30,420 bases of DNA from a bacterium (lineage in GTDB: Bacteria > Krumholzibacteriota > Krumholzibacteriia > LZORAL124-64-63): assembly GCA_016712675.1 (NCBI GenBank), contig JADJQR010000007.1:1-30420 (forward strand), given 5' to 3'. Under the pieces are notes generated by a model that saw only the letters and a list, made by a program, of their open reading frames with translations, was not told where the DNA came from and searched no databases. The translations under genes and the position numbers were made by a program. Below, in pieces: positions 8,179-17,037 of the stretch. How positions within the stretch are numbered: the first letter of the stretch is position 1; each line of letters opens with the position of its first letter.

Positions 8179-9588
8179 CTACATGAGCATGAAGTCCTGC
8201 CCGAACTCTGATCCGTCGTCTGAGCCGCCGCCGACAGTCACGCCTCCGAGCGGATCGCCGTCGGCCTCAATCTCGATGCCCTCCACAACGGCCCTGATCT
8301 CGCACCTGAACCACGTTCCCCCATCGCCCGTCGATGTCACCACTAGCGACGCCTCGCCGTCGCTGGCCGTCAGGAAGTCGTACACGGTGCCGGGGGCCAC
8401 CTCCGCGACCAACGCGCCCTTCTCGATCGTGACCGCCTGGTCACCGCCGGGCCCTCCGTCCGGGGTTGACCCGAGCACGGCGCGGAGCGAGAACAGGCCG
8501 GCGCACCGCTTCCCGTTGAAGTTCACAACCCTCGCCGTCACCGTGGCCGTGTTGCCGACCACAACCCGCGACAGCGCCACACGGGCCGGGTACTGCCCCA
8601 CGACGCGGGCGATGATCCTGGCGTCGTCTCGCTCGTTCAGGGCGGGCGGGATGAAGTACGGGACCGGCACATCCCCGTCCGCACCCTCGCCGAGCCACGC
8701 CTGGTACGCGGCGTCCCACGCCGGGCGCCACCGCTGGGCGTCGTTGACGTACAGCCTCCCCGGACCGCTCCACATGATCGGGATGCCCGTTGCCCCCGAG
8801 GACAGCATCCCGGCGCGGAACACATCCTCCAACGCGGACAGGGGCACATACTGCGAGCCTGACGGCGAGAAGCGATCGAGAAAGATCGGTGCCAGCGGCT
8901 TGCCGTATCGGGCCGCCGCCGCCATCTCCGACCGCACGATCACGCCCGGGTGAGTTGGATGCTCGGCCACATGGGACTGCGGAAGTTCGACGTAGCAGCT
9001 CACCACGACCGCATCAATCAGGTCGATTGGTCGAACACCGATGGAGGTGATGGTGGTTGTGAGCAGGTCCGCCGCGGGGTAGTCCATGTCCTCTTCCGGC
9101 ACCTCGCCGGCGAGAACCCCCGTGTCTGCCGCCCCGCTGAGAGGCCCCCAGCACCGACGAATCTGCCTCGCCATCGCCGGGTCGCCCGGGTTGAGCCACG
9201 GGTAGTTCATCCCGTAGACCGACCCGTAGATCATCCACGTCTCGCCCGGCTGGGCCGTCCGCGCCGCCGCCAGCGCCGCCCAGAACGGGTGCGACTGCGC
9301 GTACGCCGGGCCGTCGGCGTTGTACCGCGGGTCGCACCGCTGGAACAGGCCCTCGAAGTCCAGAAGCCTCACCACGCCGCTCGGCACCGTCGCGGCCCAC
9401 GCGGCGAACCTGGTGGCGTCGAAGTTGTCGGGGTGGTTCGGGCTGCCCGGGGTGAGCCAGTACCGGCTCTCGTAGTGGCAGAGCGTGAAGCCGGGCATGA
9501 GCCCGAAGTCTGTCCGGTCGTACACCGTCCCACCCGTCGGGGTGGGCTTGTCGGTGTAGATCGTGGCGTCAATGACGGTCCTGGTCAT
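8179..9588 (-). CDS. Putative tail protein with glycoside-hydrolase-like N-terminal region
   Basis: This is a 469-residue protein. Residues about 1-290 alternate strands and helices like a TIM barrel, with segments such as VVRLLDFEGLF, ETWMIYGSVYGMNYPW, DLIDAVVVSCYVELP, KPLAPIFLDRF and GIPIMWSGPG. Acidic residues lie at predicted strand ends (DFE, EVPEED, FLDRF). Residues about 310-450 form a beta-sandwich-like C-terminal region. This suggests a sugar-degrading depolymerase or a catalytically dead relative, but I cannot assign a family, and the catalytic residues are guesses. The ATG has only a weak ribosome site and lies 3 bases after the upstream stop, so coupling is likely. It is a candidate host-surface or wall-degrading activity for this phage. 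Confidence 0.65.
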   Translation of the reverse strand: MTRTVIDATIYTDKPTPTGGTVYDRTDFGLMPGFTLCHYESRYWLTPGSPNHPDNFDATRFAAWAATVPSGVVRLLDFEGLFQRCDPRYNADGPAYAQSHPFWAALAAARTAQPGETWMIYGSVYGMNYPWLNPGDPAMARQIRRCWGPLSGAADTGVLAGEVPEEDMDYPAADLLTTTITSIGVRPIDLIDAVVVSCYVELPQSHVAEHPTHPGVIVRSEMAAAARYGKPLAPIFLDRFSPSGSQYVPLSALEDVFRAGMLSSGATGIPIMWSGPGRLYVNDAQRWRPAWDAAYQAWLGEGADGDVPVPYFIPPALNERDDARIIARVVGQYPARVALSRVVVGNTATVTARVVNFNGKRCAGLFSLRAVLGSTPDGGPGGDQAVTIEKGALVAEVAPGTVYDFLTASDGEASLVVTSTGDGGTWFRCEIRAVVEGIEIEADGDPLGGVTVGGGSDDGSEFGQDFMLM

Positions 9589-9591
9589 GTG

Positions 9592-10017
9592 CTACTCGTC
9601 GATGTCGATCCGGATGAACCCGGTGCCGCTGGTGTCTCCGGCGGTCAGCCACACGTCCAGCGTCTCCCCGCCGTTGAGGCGGATCGGCTCGAACGCGATC
9701 GCGCCGTTGTCGAGCAGGCCGGCCTTGGACACAGAATCGCCGCCGGACGGAGAGCCCGTGACGGCCTGGCCGACGGTCTGCACCGTCTCGCCGTCGTCAG
9801 GATTGCGCTTGACCCAGGTGATTGCCGAGCCGAGCGTGCCGCTGGTTGACCCGTTGCGGAGATCGACCGCGACCGCCGCGTTCGACGACGCGCGGGTGTA
9901 GAACACCGTGACCTTGACCCAGACCTTGTGGTTGGCCGGTGCCGTCACCCGGAAGTGAGACCGCGTGGACGCTTCCGGCACGATCGTGTGTGTGTACGTG
10001 GCAATGAGGTTCGACAT
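9592..10017 (-). CDS. Small beta-rich virion protein
   Basis: The ATG at 10017 has SD AAAGGGA, giving 141 residues. A longer frame runs upstream, but the added 120 residues are a His/Arg-rich shadow of the polyproline-encoding part of the preceding gene. The product is beta-rich (VWVKVTVFYTRAS, ETLDVWLTAGDTSGTGFIRI) and resembles the small decoration-type proteins that sit among tail genes in this window. There is no catalytic motif. I do not recognise a named family. Confidence 0.75.
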   Translation of the reverse strand: MSNLIATYTHTIVPEASTRSHFRVTAPANHKVWVKVTVFYTRASSNAAVAVDLRNGSTSGTLGSAITWVKRNPDDGETVQTVGQAVTGSPSGGDSVSKAGLLDNGAIAFEPIRLNGGETLDVWLTAGDTSGTGFIRIDIDE

Positions 10018-10027
10018 GGGTTCCCTT

Positions 10028-12240
10028 TCAGAAGACTGTGATTTCGGCGTCTCCGACCGAGGTAACTCCGACCGGGTTGTTGTTCGTGTCTGGTCCGCCG
10101 CCGCTGTCTCTGTTGCGACCGATACCGCCCGGGTTGCTCTTTCGCATCGCATCGCCGGAAAGGATCGTGTCTGAGCCACCCGGATAGCCGGTGAAGAACG
10201 GGCCCGGGAAGTCGCTCGCGGCGTTGAGGTAATGCCACTGCCCGTAGGCCGAGCCGCCAAGCGTGGTGCCGCCGTCGTCGATGCCGCTCGGCGCCGTCGG
10301 CGTCGTCGGCGGCGGTGGTGGTGGTGGCGGTGGTGGAGACGACCCGCCGCCGGGCCCGCCGCTCCCTGTGCCGCCACCAGAAGGCCCGTCTGGAGGAGTT
10401 GTGCTGGCCGGTGGCGTGCAGATCGACGCTGGGGACGGGCGGCTGACCCAGCCGGAAGCGATCGACCTCGCGGCCTCTCCCAGCGTCAGCTCCACGCGCT
10501 CGAGGACGAGCCTACCAGCCGCGGACGCGACCTCGAGCGCCATCGTGATGAACGGGGCGCGGGCGCGGGCCGACGATGGAAACTGCCGCACCGACACCGT
10601 TTCCTGCCAGAGCTGGCGGCGCACGTCTGGGTCGAAGGCGTCCTCCGCCGTCGCGCCCCCGTAGAGCCTCATGGTCGCCTCGGACGAGTTGGCCCCGAGC
10701 TGCACGTGCGGCCTGGACACGATCACGTCGTTGTCCATCGAGGGCTCGTCGATGAGTTGCATCGTGATGAGGCTTTCGACCGGCTCGCCAAGGTCGCCGG
10801 TGGCGCTCTCCGAGAACCGGACAAGCCTGCCGTCGTGCGTTCCGATGATCGGGACGCCGCGAACAAGCCCGGCCGCCGTCACGCGGAATGGAAGCGTGAT
10901 CGGGTAGTACCCCGGCGCACCGCGCCGGTACTTTCCCGTGGCCTCGTGGTAGATCAGGTGAACGCTGGTGTCCGCCGATCCGTCGTCAATGAACACATGG
11001 AGCCACTGGCGGGCCGGGTCGCGGATCAGCACCACGTCGCGGCCGGATTGCGCGTCGGACGGGTAGGTCAGGTACTCGTCCAGCACGTTCTCGTTCAGTT
11101 TGACGGGCGACCCGGCCAGGCCGATGTAGTAGAGCCCGTGCATCGAGTGCATGAGGACGGCCTGCCCACCGTTGGGCGACGTGATCCTCAGGGCCGAATC
11201 CGGCCCGCTCGGGCCCACCGTTCGGTCGATGGTCTCGATCGAGTCCGTGGCCAGGTACGGGTTCCCCAGCATGAAGTTGAGCGAGTTCGTGCAGCCGATG
11301 AACAGGGATGAGTTTGTGCCGCTCGCCAGGCACCTGATCGGGTCGCCGACCGTCACGTTGTTGCCCACGCCGGTGACGTATGGAGACCCGGCGAGCTGCA
11401 CCGCTGGAACCTCGATGTCCATCGGGTCATTCAGGCGGGTGCCGTAGATCGTCAGCGACTCCTCCGGCATCCCCGCGAAGACCAGCCCGCCCAGGTGCTC
11501 AACAACCATCGTGGCCGTCGTGGTCCCCGGGGCCGTCTGACCGGGCAGCGCCCCCACCGTCGGGGTGTAGTTGCCCACCGTGTTGTCGATGGCGTCGTAG
11601 ACCTTTGCCAGCCCCCCGCCGATGAGGTACATATCGCCGAGCAGGGCGGCTCCGGAGACGCTTCCGACCCGCGGGAACACGTCCTCAGCGACCAGCTCCC
11701 ACTGGCCCTCACGCAGCGAGCGGTACAGCGCCCCACCGATGACCGTGACGCCAACCTCGTCCAGCGTGAGAATCCGGTCCTCGACGGTGCCGACCTGCCA
11801 GTAGGACACCACCGCGCCGTCCACCGCCGACACCACCCCGGCCCTTCCCGAGTAAGAGCGGAGCGACGTGGAGGTGTGCTCGCACTCCACCTCGTCGTCG
11901 TCGGTCTGGCCGACGTAGGCCGTGATCGTGTCCCCGTTGATCCGCACCCGAAGCCGGATCGGGTTGCCGGCGCTGATCCCGTGCGGTATCGCGGCGTGCG
12001 TTGTCACCAGGGCCCCGAATGCCACTTCGAGGATCACAAGGTCCGCGCCTCGATCCCGCACCAGAACCCCGTTGCGCCGTCGGCAGACGCCCGCACCGCG
12101 ACCTTGACGTTGCCGGCCGTGCTGGTCAGGCCGGCGATGAACTCGGGCCGCAACGGCGCATCGGTGGTGATCTCCCAGAACTCCGTGCTGGTGCCGGAGT
12201 GTGTGAGTGCCCCCGTGATGCTGTTGCGGGTCCATGCCAT
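10028..12240 (-). CDS. Large tail protein (nozzle / beta-propeller-like), apparently frameshifted near its N-terminus
   Basis: The natural start is the ATG at 12240 (MAWTRNSITGAL), overlapping the upstream stop in a TGATG junction. That frame stops at 12034, while the rest of the protein continues in another frame to 10028. A -1 shift at about 12040-12050 joins them as GFWCGIEAR-DLVILEVAFGAL and rebuilds a LamG-like N-terminal domain (GNPIRLRVRINGDTITAYVG). Further on, motifs such as LGGLVFAGMPEESLTIYG, NSSLFIGCTNSLNFMLGNP and LYYIGLAGSPVKLNENVLD match the propeller-like tail proteins I know from podovirus-like phages. A Ser/Gly linker and ten consecutive prolines (10307-10336) precede a short C-terminal segment. 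Likely role: tail nozzle or hub. The frameshift may be a sequence error. Confidence 0.75.
10307..10336 (-). repeat. Polyproline codon run
   Basis: Ten consecutive proline codons (CCA/CCG) appear on the plus strand as a GGT/GGC trinucleotide run. They sit in a Gly/Ser/Pro linker near the C-terminus of the large tail protein. Such runs are prone to length change, and the bacterial ribosome needs EF-P to pass them. Confidence 0.85.
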
Positions 12241-12629
12241 CAGCGATCCGTGCGTCTTTCCGCTGTCTCTCTTTGGGATGGATCGCGGCCCTCGATGCGG
12301 CTCCAGAGCCACGACCCGGCCGCGGCGAGCATCGAGCCGATGAATGTCACGATCATGGCTACCGCCGTCTTGCTCAGTCGTTCGTGCCGCCGGTCGATGG
12401 ACTTGACTTTGGCCTCAAGGTCGCGCGTCCGGATCGGGAGCGTTTCTTCCGGCGACGTTGGGTTGATGAGGTGGTGTTCAAGCACCCGCAAACGTCCGCT
12501 GGCCTCGTCGAGCTTGCGCGACGTGTCCTCGTGGTTGGTCTGGATCATCCTCGCAAGGTCGGCGTTGGAGGGGTCTTCTGTTCTTGGGCTCGACATCTGG
12601 AACTCCTGTAGTGGGCCGATGCGGGTCAT
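12240..12629 (-). CDS. Small single-TM protein with coiled coil (holin / XhlA-like candidate)
   Basis: The 129-residue product has a charged N-terminal helix with coiled-coil character (about residues 20-80), then one transmembrane segment (TAVAMIVTFIGSMLAAAGSW, about 88-107) and a short basic tail. This resembles haemolysin XhlA-like holin-associated proteins. Two ATG starts, 12629 and 12596, each have their own SD (GGGAGG and CAGGAG). I chose the first because it is closest to the upstream stop. Two starts 11 codons apart recall dual-start holins. The next upstream gene also encodes a membrane protein, so the pair may be a lysis module. No endolysin is obvious beside it. Confidence 0.7.
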   Translation of the reverse strand: MTRIGPLQEFQMSSPRTEDPSNADLARMIQTNHEDTSRKLDEASGRLRVLEHHLINPTSPEETLPIRTRDLEAKVKSIDRRHERLSKTAVAMIVTFIGSMLAAAGSWLWSRIEGRDPSQRETAERRTDR

Positions 12630-12644
12630 GTAGACCTCCCGGCG

Positions 12645-13445
12645 TTACTTCCCAAACGCCTGCCGCTCGGCGAGCTTCTTTTTGATGGGGTCGCGCACCA
12701 GCCTGACGAACGCCTTGGTCGCCTCGGTCTGAATCTGCTCGGCGGCACGCTCGATCGCAGCGTTGTCGTTCGGGTCCGACTTCTTGAACGCCTCGGCGGT
12801 CAGGACCAGCTCCTTGCCGGTCCTCCACTGACGCCAGACCGCGTAGGCCGTCGCCATCGCCAGCAGCACCAGCATTCCGACCGCGAGCCACTTGGCCCAC
12901 GCGAGCAGATACGTCGCCCCGATGCACGCCGCGACCACGGCGCCGCATGTGATCGCCAGGGGCATGTTCCGCAGCCACAGGACGGCCGCGACGGCCCCGA
13001 GCAGGGCCAGGCCAGCCATCACGCCGAACACCCACCGGAAGATGCCGGTGCGCTCTCGCTCCGCCTGCTCCTTGGCCTTCCGAAGAGACTCGGCCAGACT
13101 GGCGTTCTCCTTGCGGAGCTGGTTCACGTCCTTCACGGCGAGTGCCAGGTCAGCCTGATACTGCCTCAGCCGGGCCGTCTCCGTGCCGATCCTGTCGCTC
13201 TCGGGCTGGACCTGCGGGGCCTTCGCCACCGCGTCCTCACGCGCCACGTCGATCTTCGCCGCAGAGTCGCCGATCCCGTCGGCAACGGTCGTCACCGCCG
13301 CCCCGGTGTCCGGCCCGTGATCCGCCAGCGCCCGCTCCGAGCACCCGATGATAAAGAACACCGCCACCAGCGCGAACACGGCCAGCACGGCGGCGCACAG
13401 GCTCTCGGCGTTGAGGTACATTCTGGATGTCTCCGCGTTGGTCAT
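12645..13445 (-). CDS. Membrane protein with lipobox-like N-terminus and coiled coil
   Basis: The start is the ATG at 13445 with GAAGGGA upstream, giving 266 residues; an ATG at 13463 overlapping the previous stop is possible. A hydrophobic segment (about residues 16-34) ends in IIGC at Cys35, a plausible lipobox. A polar, probably periplasmic region and a coiled coil follow (about 75-135, Lys/Glu/Gln-rich). Three hydrophobic helices lie at about 140-215 (GVMAGLALLGAVAAVLWL and after), then a basic C-terminus. A lipid-anchored or TM N-terminus plus coiled coil next to a single-TM protein suggests envelope disruption, like spanins, but the extra helices are unusual for that. Function is unproven. 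Confidence 0.7.
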   Translation of the reverse strand: MTNAETSRMYLNAESLCAAVLAVFALVAVFFIIGCSERALADHGPDTGAAVTTVADGIGDSAAKIDVAREDAVAKAPQVQPESDRIGTETARLRQYQADLALAVKDVNQLRKENASLAESLRKAKEQAERERTGIFRWVFGVMAGLALLGAVAAVLWLRNMPLAITCGAVVAACIGATYLLAWAKWLAVGMLVLLAMATAYAVWRQWRTGKELVLTAEAFKKSDPNDNAAIERAAEQIQTEATKAFVRLVRDPIKKKLAERQAFGK

Positions 13446-13459
13446 GGTCTGGTCCCTTC

Positions 13460-15337
13460 TCATGTGTCGTACCTGCACGGGTTGAGCGAGATGAGCGACT
13501 GCCCGAGCGAGTTGACCGACACGGCGTAACAGCCGGTCGTGATGCTCTCGCTGAGAATCCCGTTGTAGTTGATGGTGTCGGTGAGGTCGAAGTGCCTCAG
13601 CACAAGCCCGGTCGCGCCGTCCACCGTCAGCATCTCGGCCTTCGGCGAGTTGGTGGTGCCGTCCGGCATCTCCCACCCAGAGGTGCGGGACATCCCCACC
13701 ACAAGGTTTCCGGTCGTCGGGTCCACCGCGAGGGCGTTCTGCTGCACGATGCCCTTGGTATCCAGCGTCCAGAGCAGGTCGCCGTTGTCGGCGTCCATGC
13801 AGTAGACGTTGGCGCCGGCGCCCGCAAGCGACGGGCGGCGCCCGGCAAAGAACACCCTCCGATTCGTCGTGTCCAGCGCGACCGCCCACACGCTCGGCTC
13901 GTTGTCGGTGTCGTGCGGGTTGCGAACCCCGCCGCTGATCGCCGGGATGTCGTTCTGGTAGGTGTTCGACCCGTGCGAGAACGCGCGACGCAGAGACCGC
14001 CCACTGTCCCGCTCCCACCCGCCGGCATCGACAGAGAGCCCGTATCGCACCGGAACGCTCGGGCTCATGTACGTCGGGGCGCCGACCTCGAAAGCCCGCG
14101 TCAACACGGCCTTGCAGCACGTGATGTACGGGGCCTGTCCGTCGGGGCGCTGGTCCGACTGATTGCCGTCGTAGCCGAACCCCTGGTTGGTCCGTGCGAC
14201 GTAGACGGCGATCATCCCGTCCGCGTCGATCTCGGCGGCGATCGAGTACGCCAGGCACCCGCGGGGCCGGGCGAACGACCACTCGGCGAACCTGAACGTC
14301 AGGTGGTCCTCGTACCCGTCGTCACCGCTCTGCGTGCCCTGGGGCATGTAGAGGCTGGTCAATGGCGTTCCGCCGCCGGCGACCGGGGTGCGGGCCGCGA
14401 AGTTGGTGTAGTTGAGCCTGAGCTTGCGGACATGGCAGCGGTAGAACTCGCCGTATCTCTCCTCCGGCGCCCCGCCGCTGTCGGCTTCGATCGGGCCGTC
14501 GGTCGAGACGTGCCCGGTGCTGAGCACGAGCAGGAAGTCCTCTCCGCCCTTGGTGACGCCGGCGAACCCCTGAACCTCCTCGGAGAACGGCACCGTGTAC
14601 CTGGCGATGTAGGCCAGCGTGTCGGCGCGGAAGACGTAGACGTACCTGGAGACGGCGACGAAGAGGTAGGTGCCGTAGCAGAGGATTTGGTTTGGGAACA
14701 GGTCAACCTGCCCGCTCCCGGGCATGGATGGGTAGGTGCCGGCCGCGTAGGCGGTGTCGGTGTCGAGCGCGTAGGTCTGGTGCGTTGCGGCGCCCGTGAC
14801 CGTGTTGTACCGGGTGATGCCGACGACCACCACGTCCTGATTGCTCGCGGCCGTATCCCGGGCGATCGTGGCGGAGAACGCGATGGTGGGGTCGAGGAAG
14901 TCCCACGAGTTGTAGAAGCCGCCCCAGCCACCGAACCCGGAGGCCGGGGCCGCGACCGCCCACCCTGTCCCCCTTGTGTCGTGGATGCGGTTTCGGACGC
15001 TTCCGTCGGGCTCCAGCACCACGGCCTGCCCGCGGAACGACCCCGCGTTGCGGGATTCCCCGGAGCTGTCCGTGTCGATCCCTACTACGTTGGTCCCGCT
15101 CGCGCCTGAGGCCCGCGAGATTGACCCGATGAACTGGACCGGCCCCATGAACCGAGCCCCGGAGAACTCCGGGGCGGCCTTCGCCCGTGTGGCTATCCGA
15201 CCAACGCCGGTCGGCCCGTCTTCGGGCACGACGTTCCTCAGACCATCCGGGACCGTGACGAGGCCCGGCTGGTCGATTCGGGGCGTCCCGTCGGAGACGC
15301 CCAGGAGCGGGGGTTGGAGCTTGACTCGATCTTCCAC
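13460..15337 (-). CDS. Large beta-propeller-like (PQQ-repeat-like) tail protein
   Basis: The GTG at 15337 is the only usable start after an in-frame stop; a weak AAGG lies upstream. The product is 625 residues. The C-terminal part has repeat-like blades such as NVYCMDADNGDLLWTLDTKG, NALAVDPTTGNLVVGMS and AEMLTVDGATGLVLRHFDL, typical of PQQ-type propellers. Earlier segments (QILCYGTYLFVAVSRYVYVF) also alternate strands. It belongs to the tail block, upstream of the membrane-protein pair. Likely role: tail nozzle, needle or receptor-interacting component. The overlapping long plus-strand frame is Val/Arg/Gly-rich shadow sequence. Confidence 0.8.
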   Translation of the reverse strand: MEDRVKLQPPLLGVSDGTPRIDQPGLVTVPDGLRNVVPEDGPTGVGRIATRAKAAPEFSGARFMGPVQFIGSISRASGASGTNVVGIDTDSSGESRNAGSFRGQAVVLEPDGSVRNRIHDTRGTGWAVAAPASGFGGWGGFYNSWDFLDPTIAFSATIARDTAASNQDVVVVGITRYNTVTGAATHQTYALDTDTAYAAGTYPSMPGSGQVDLFPNQILCYGTYLFVAVSRYVYVFRADTLAYIARYTVPFSEEVQGFAGVTKGGEDFLLVLSTGHVSTDGPIEADSGGAPEERYGEFYRCHVRKLRLNYTNFAARTPVAGGGTPLTSLYMPQGTQSGDDGYEDHLTFRFAEWSFARPRGCLAYSIAAEIDADGMIAVYVARTNQGFGYDGNQSDQRPDGQAPYITCCKAVLTRAFEVGAPTYMSPSVPVRYGLSVDAGGWERDSGRSLRRAFSHGSNTYQNDIPAISGGVRNPHDTDNEPSVWAVALDTTNRRVFFAGRRPSLAGAGANVYCMDADNGDLLWTLDTKGIVQQNALAVDPTTGNLVVGMSRTSGWEMPDGTTNSPKAEMLTVDGATGLVLRHFDLTDTINYNGILSESITTGCYAVSVNSLGQSLISLNPCRYDT

Positions 15338-15361
15338 ATTTCGGGCCTTGGTCTACGTGGC

Positions 15362-16096
15362 TCAGGCGGAGCGCAGGGCACGGTCGCGCAGGAACCGCTC
15401 AACGGGGGTCATGTGGCGGCTGTAGAGCAGCTCGAAGCCGCACGCCTCGATGTAGAGGTCGGTGCCGACCGTCTCATTGGGCGCCAGCGAGATCGTGAGG
15501 GCGGCGCCCTGCCGGAGTGCCGCGAGCTGGGCCGAGCTCATGCCCGCCGAGAGGTCGGCAATGAACGTGCGGAACTTCTCCTCAGAGCCAGCCGCGGCCT
15601 TTGCCGGCAGGACCGCGCTGCCCGCCAGGTCGGTGAACACCGCCGTGGTCGTCAGGGCGTTCATGGCGGTGTCACCGTCGGACTCAACGCCCGCGTCGGT
15701 GATCGAGGGGTTGTGCCACGCCATCGTCGCGTTGAGCGCGAGATCAGTGTTGTCGGTGGCCGAGCCGGTGCCGTCGAGCTTGCGGACCCTCGCCACGAGG
15801 AACAGAGCCGACCGCTCGCCCGTGATGCCGGAGTCTCGCCGGAAGTCGGACGGGACGGCGAGCCCGAGAACCGCCGCCTGTGTGGCATCGGCGGTGTCGT
15901 CCCACTGGAGGCAGAGCTGGGTTGTGGACGCGAACGCGAGCCCCACCTTGCCGCTGGCGACGACGGGCATGTTGCCCAGCGTGCCGTTGTCGTTGTGGAC
16001 GAAATCGCCGATCGAGATGGGCTGGCGTCCGAGAAAGCCCTTCTCCCCGCGGTAGTCCATGCGAAGGAAGGCGTCAAACTGGTTGCGTTCAGACAT
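15362..16096 (-). CDS. Virion structural protein, unknown family
   Basis: This 244-residue protein starts at an ATG with GAGGAGACC upstream. It begins with a compact region (FDAFLRMDYRGEKGFLGRQ). Beta strands in the middle (SALFLVARVRKL, TDLALNATMAWHN) are followed by AALTISLAPNETVGTDLYIE. It ends in a short amphipathic helix (VERFLRDRALRSA). It lies between the head-tail adaptor and the propeller-like tail protein, so it is probably a virion component such as a neck or tail-hub protein. No enzyme motif is visible and I do not recognise a family. Confidence 0.75.
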   Translation of the reverse strand: MSERNQFDAFLRMDYRGEKGFLGRQPISIGDFVHNDNGTLGNMPVVASGKVGLAFASTTQLCLQWDDTADATQAAVLGLAVPSDFRRDSGITGERSALFLVARVRKLDGTGSATDNTDLALNATMAWHNPSITDAGVESDGDTAMNALTTTAVFTDLAGSAVLPAKAAAGSEEKFRTFIADLSAGMSSAQLAALRQGAALTISLAPNETVGTDLYIEACGFELLYSRHMTPVERFLRDRALRSA

Positions 16097-16107
16097 TGCC
16101 GGTCTCC

Positions 16108-16950
16108 TCAGGAGAAAGTCGTGACGGACAGGATCGTGTTGCCGTTGGTCAGGTCCACGAACTCGACCACGCGCCCGCGCGTCGTGGCCTGGTCCGCCAT
16201 CGAGCCGAGCGTCGCGGCCTTGTAAAACTCGTTGTCGTGGCGGGTGCTGCGTGCCAGGGCTTCGGCTGCCTCGGCCTCGGCCACCTTGCGGGCCGGGCTG
16301 TCTGCCTTCTGGTCGTGCCGGAACAGCTCCCGGACGGCGAAGGCGACGATGGACAGGTCGTGGGCCGCGGGCCAGTTGCCGCGCTGGGTCTCCTGCACGA
16401 GCGGGACCGCGCCAACCAGCGCCCGGAACGACACCGTGTACCTGTCGCCCGGATCGGGGAACACCCGGAACTCAAGCCCGCCGCGCTGGGACATCCCGGG
16501 CCGGAGCGTGCTCGACCACTCCACCGCGCACGCGATCGGCACGCCGGACGTGTCCGGTTCGAGGAACTGCCGCTCGACCACCTGGTCCATGCTCACCACG
16601 GGGATGGGAGGCATCCCGCCGCCGCCGTCGGAACCCCGGATGAACACCCTGGGGTTGAGGGGCTGGCTGCGGACCAGGTCTGGGAGCAGGTATCGCCCGG
16701 CGTCGCCGTCGATGCTCATCGCCGTGCCGTCGGGGTCAATGTCGAACTGCACGAACTGGGACGCGAAGCTCCAATCGTGGTCGGACCAGAATGAGTCGAT
16801 GCCGTCGCGGATAGCCTGGTCGATCTGGCTGGCGACGGGCTCGGTTGTGTCCGCGGCCATCGCCCCTGTCGCGTCCTGCATGATCTTCTGGGCGCGCATC
16901 GCCACGCGGAGGCGAATATCCGCGAGCGTCATGGAGGCCGCCGTCATCAT
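16108..16950 (-). CDS. Putative head-tail adaptor (tail tubular protein A-like)
   Basis: The early motif LADIRLRVAMRAQKIM is followed by IDQAIRDGIDSFWSDHDWSF, then a beta region (FVQFDIDPDGTAM) and YLLPDLV. The helix + WSF + beta + LP pattern resembles tail tubular protein A/adaptor proteins that bind the portal in podovirus-like phages. A C-terminal helical region (about residues 220-265) is Ala/Glu/Arg-rich. Start choice is uncertain: GTG 16995, ATG 16950, ATG 16947 and ATG 16932 are all in frame and none has a good SD. The ATG pair at 16950/16947 gives about 280 residues. The position after the capsid genes and before tail proteins supports the role. Confidence 0.65.
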   Translation of the reverse strand: MMTAASMTLADIRLRVAMRAQKIMQDATGAMAADTTEPVASQIDQAIRDGIDSFWSDHDWSFASQFVQFDIDPDGTAMSIDGDAGRYLLPDLVRSQPLNPRVFIRGSDGGGGMPPIPVVSMDQVVERQFLEPDTSGVPIACAVEWSSTLRPGMSQRGGLEFRVFPDPGDRYTVSFRALVGAVPLVQETQRGNWPAAHDLSIVAFAVRELFRHDQKADSPARKVAEAEAAEALARSTRHDNEFYKAATLGSMADQATTRGRVVEFVDLTNGNTILSVTTFS

Positions 16951-17024
16951 GGAAAACCGGCGTGGGTGGTTGCACGGGCATTGAGCCTGTTCCACACCGG
17001 CGAAGTTCAGGGTGGGGCGGGGTG

Positions 17025-17037
17025 TCCCCCGCGGGGA
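17025..17037 (-). other. GC palindrome just after a stop codon
   Basis: The palindrome CCCCGCGGGG follows directly after the TGA of the decoration-like gene. It could form a small RNA hairpin, but there is no U-tract, so it is not a standard terminator. Similar GC structures follow the capsid gene. Confidence 0.4.

Noticed and set aside
12034-12060. Programmed -1 ribosomal frameshifting in the large tail gene
   Set aside because: No X-XXY-YYZ slippery heptamer or obvious downstream stimulatory structure; an indel explains it better.
13427-15109. Long plus-strand frame (560 codons) opposite the propeller-like tail gene
   Set aside because: It is Val/Arg/Gly-rich with low complexity, has no fitting SD, and the opposite strand encodes a normal protein with recognisable repeats. 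It is a GC-driven shadow.
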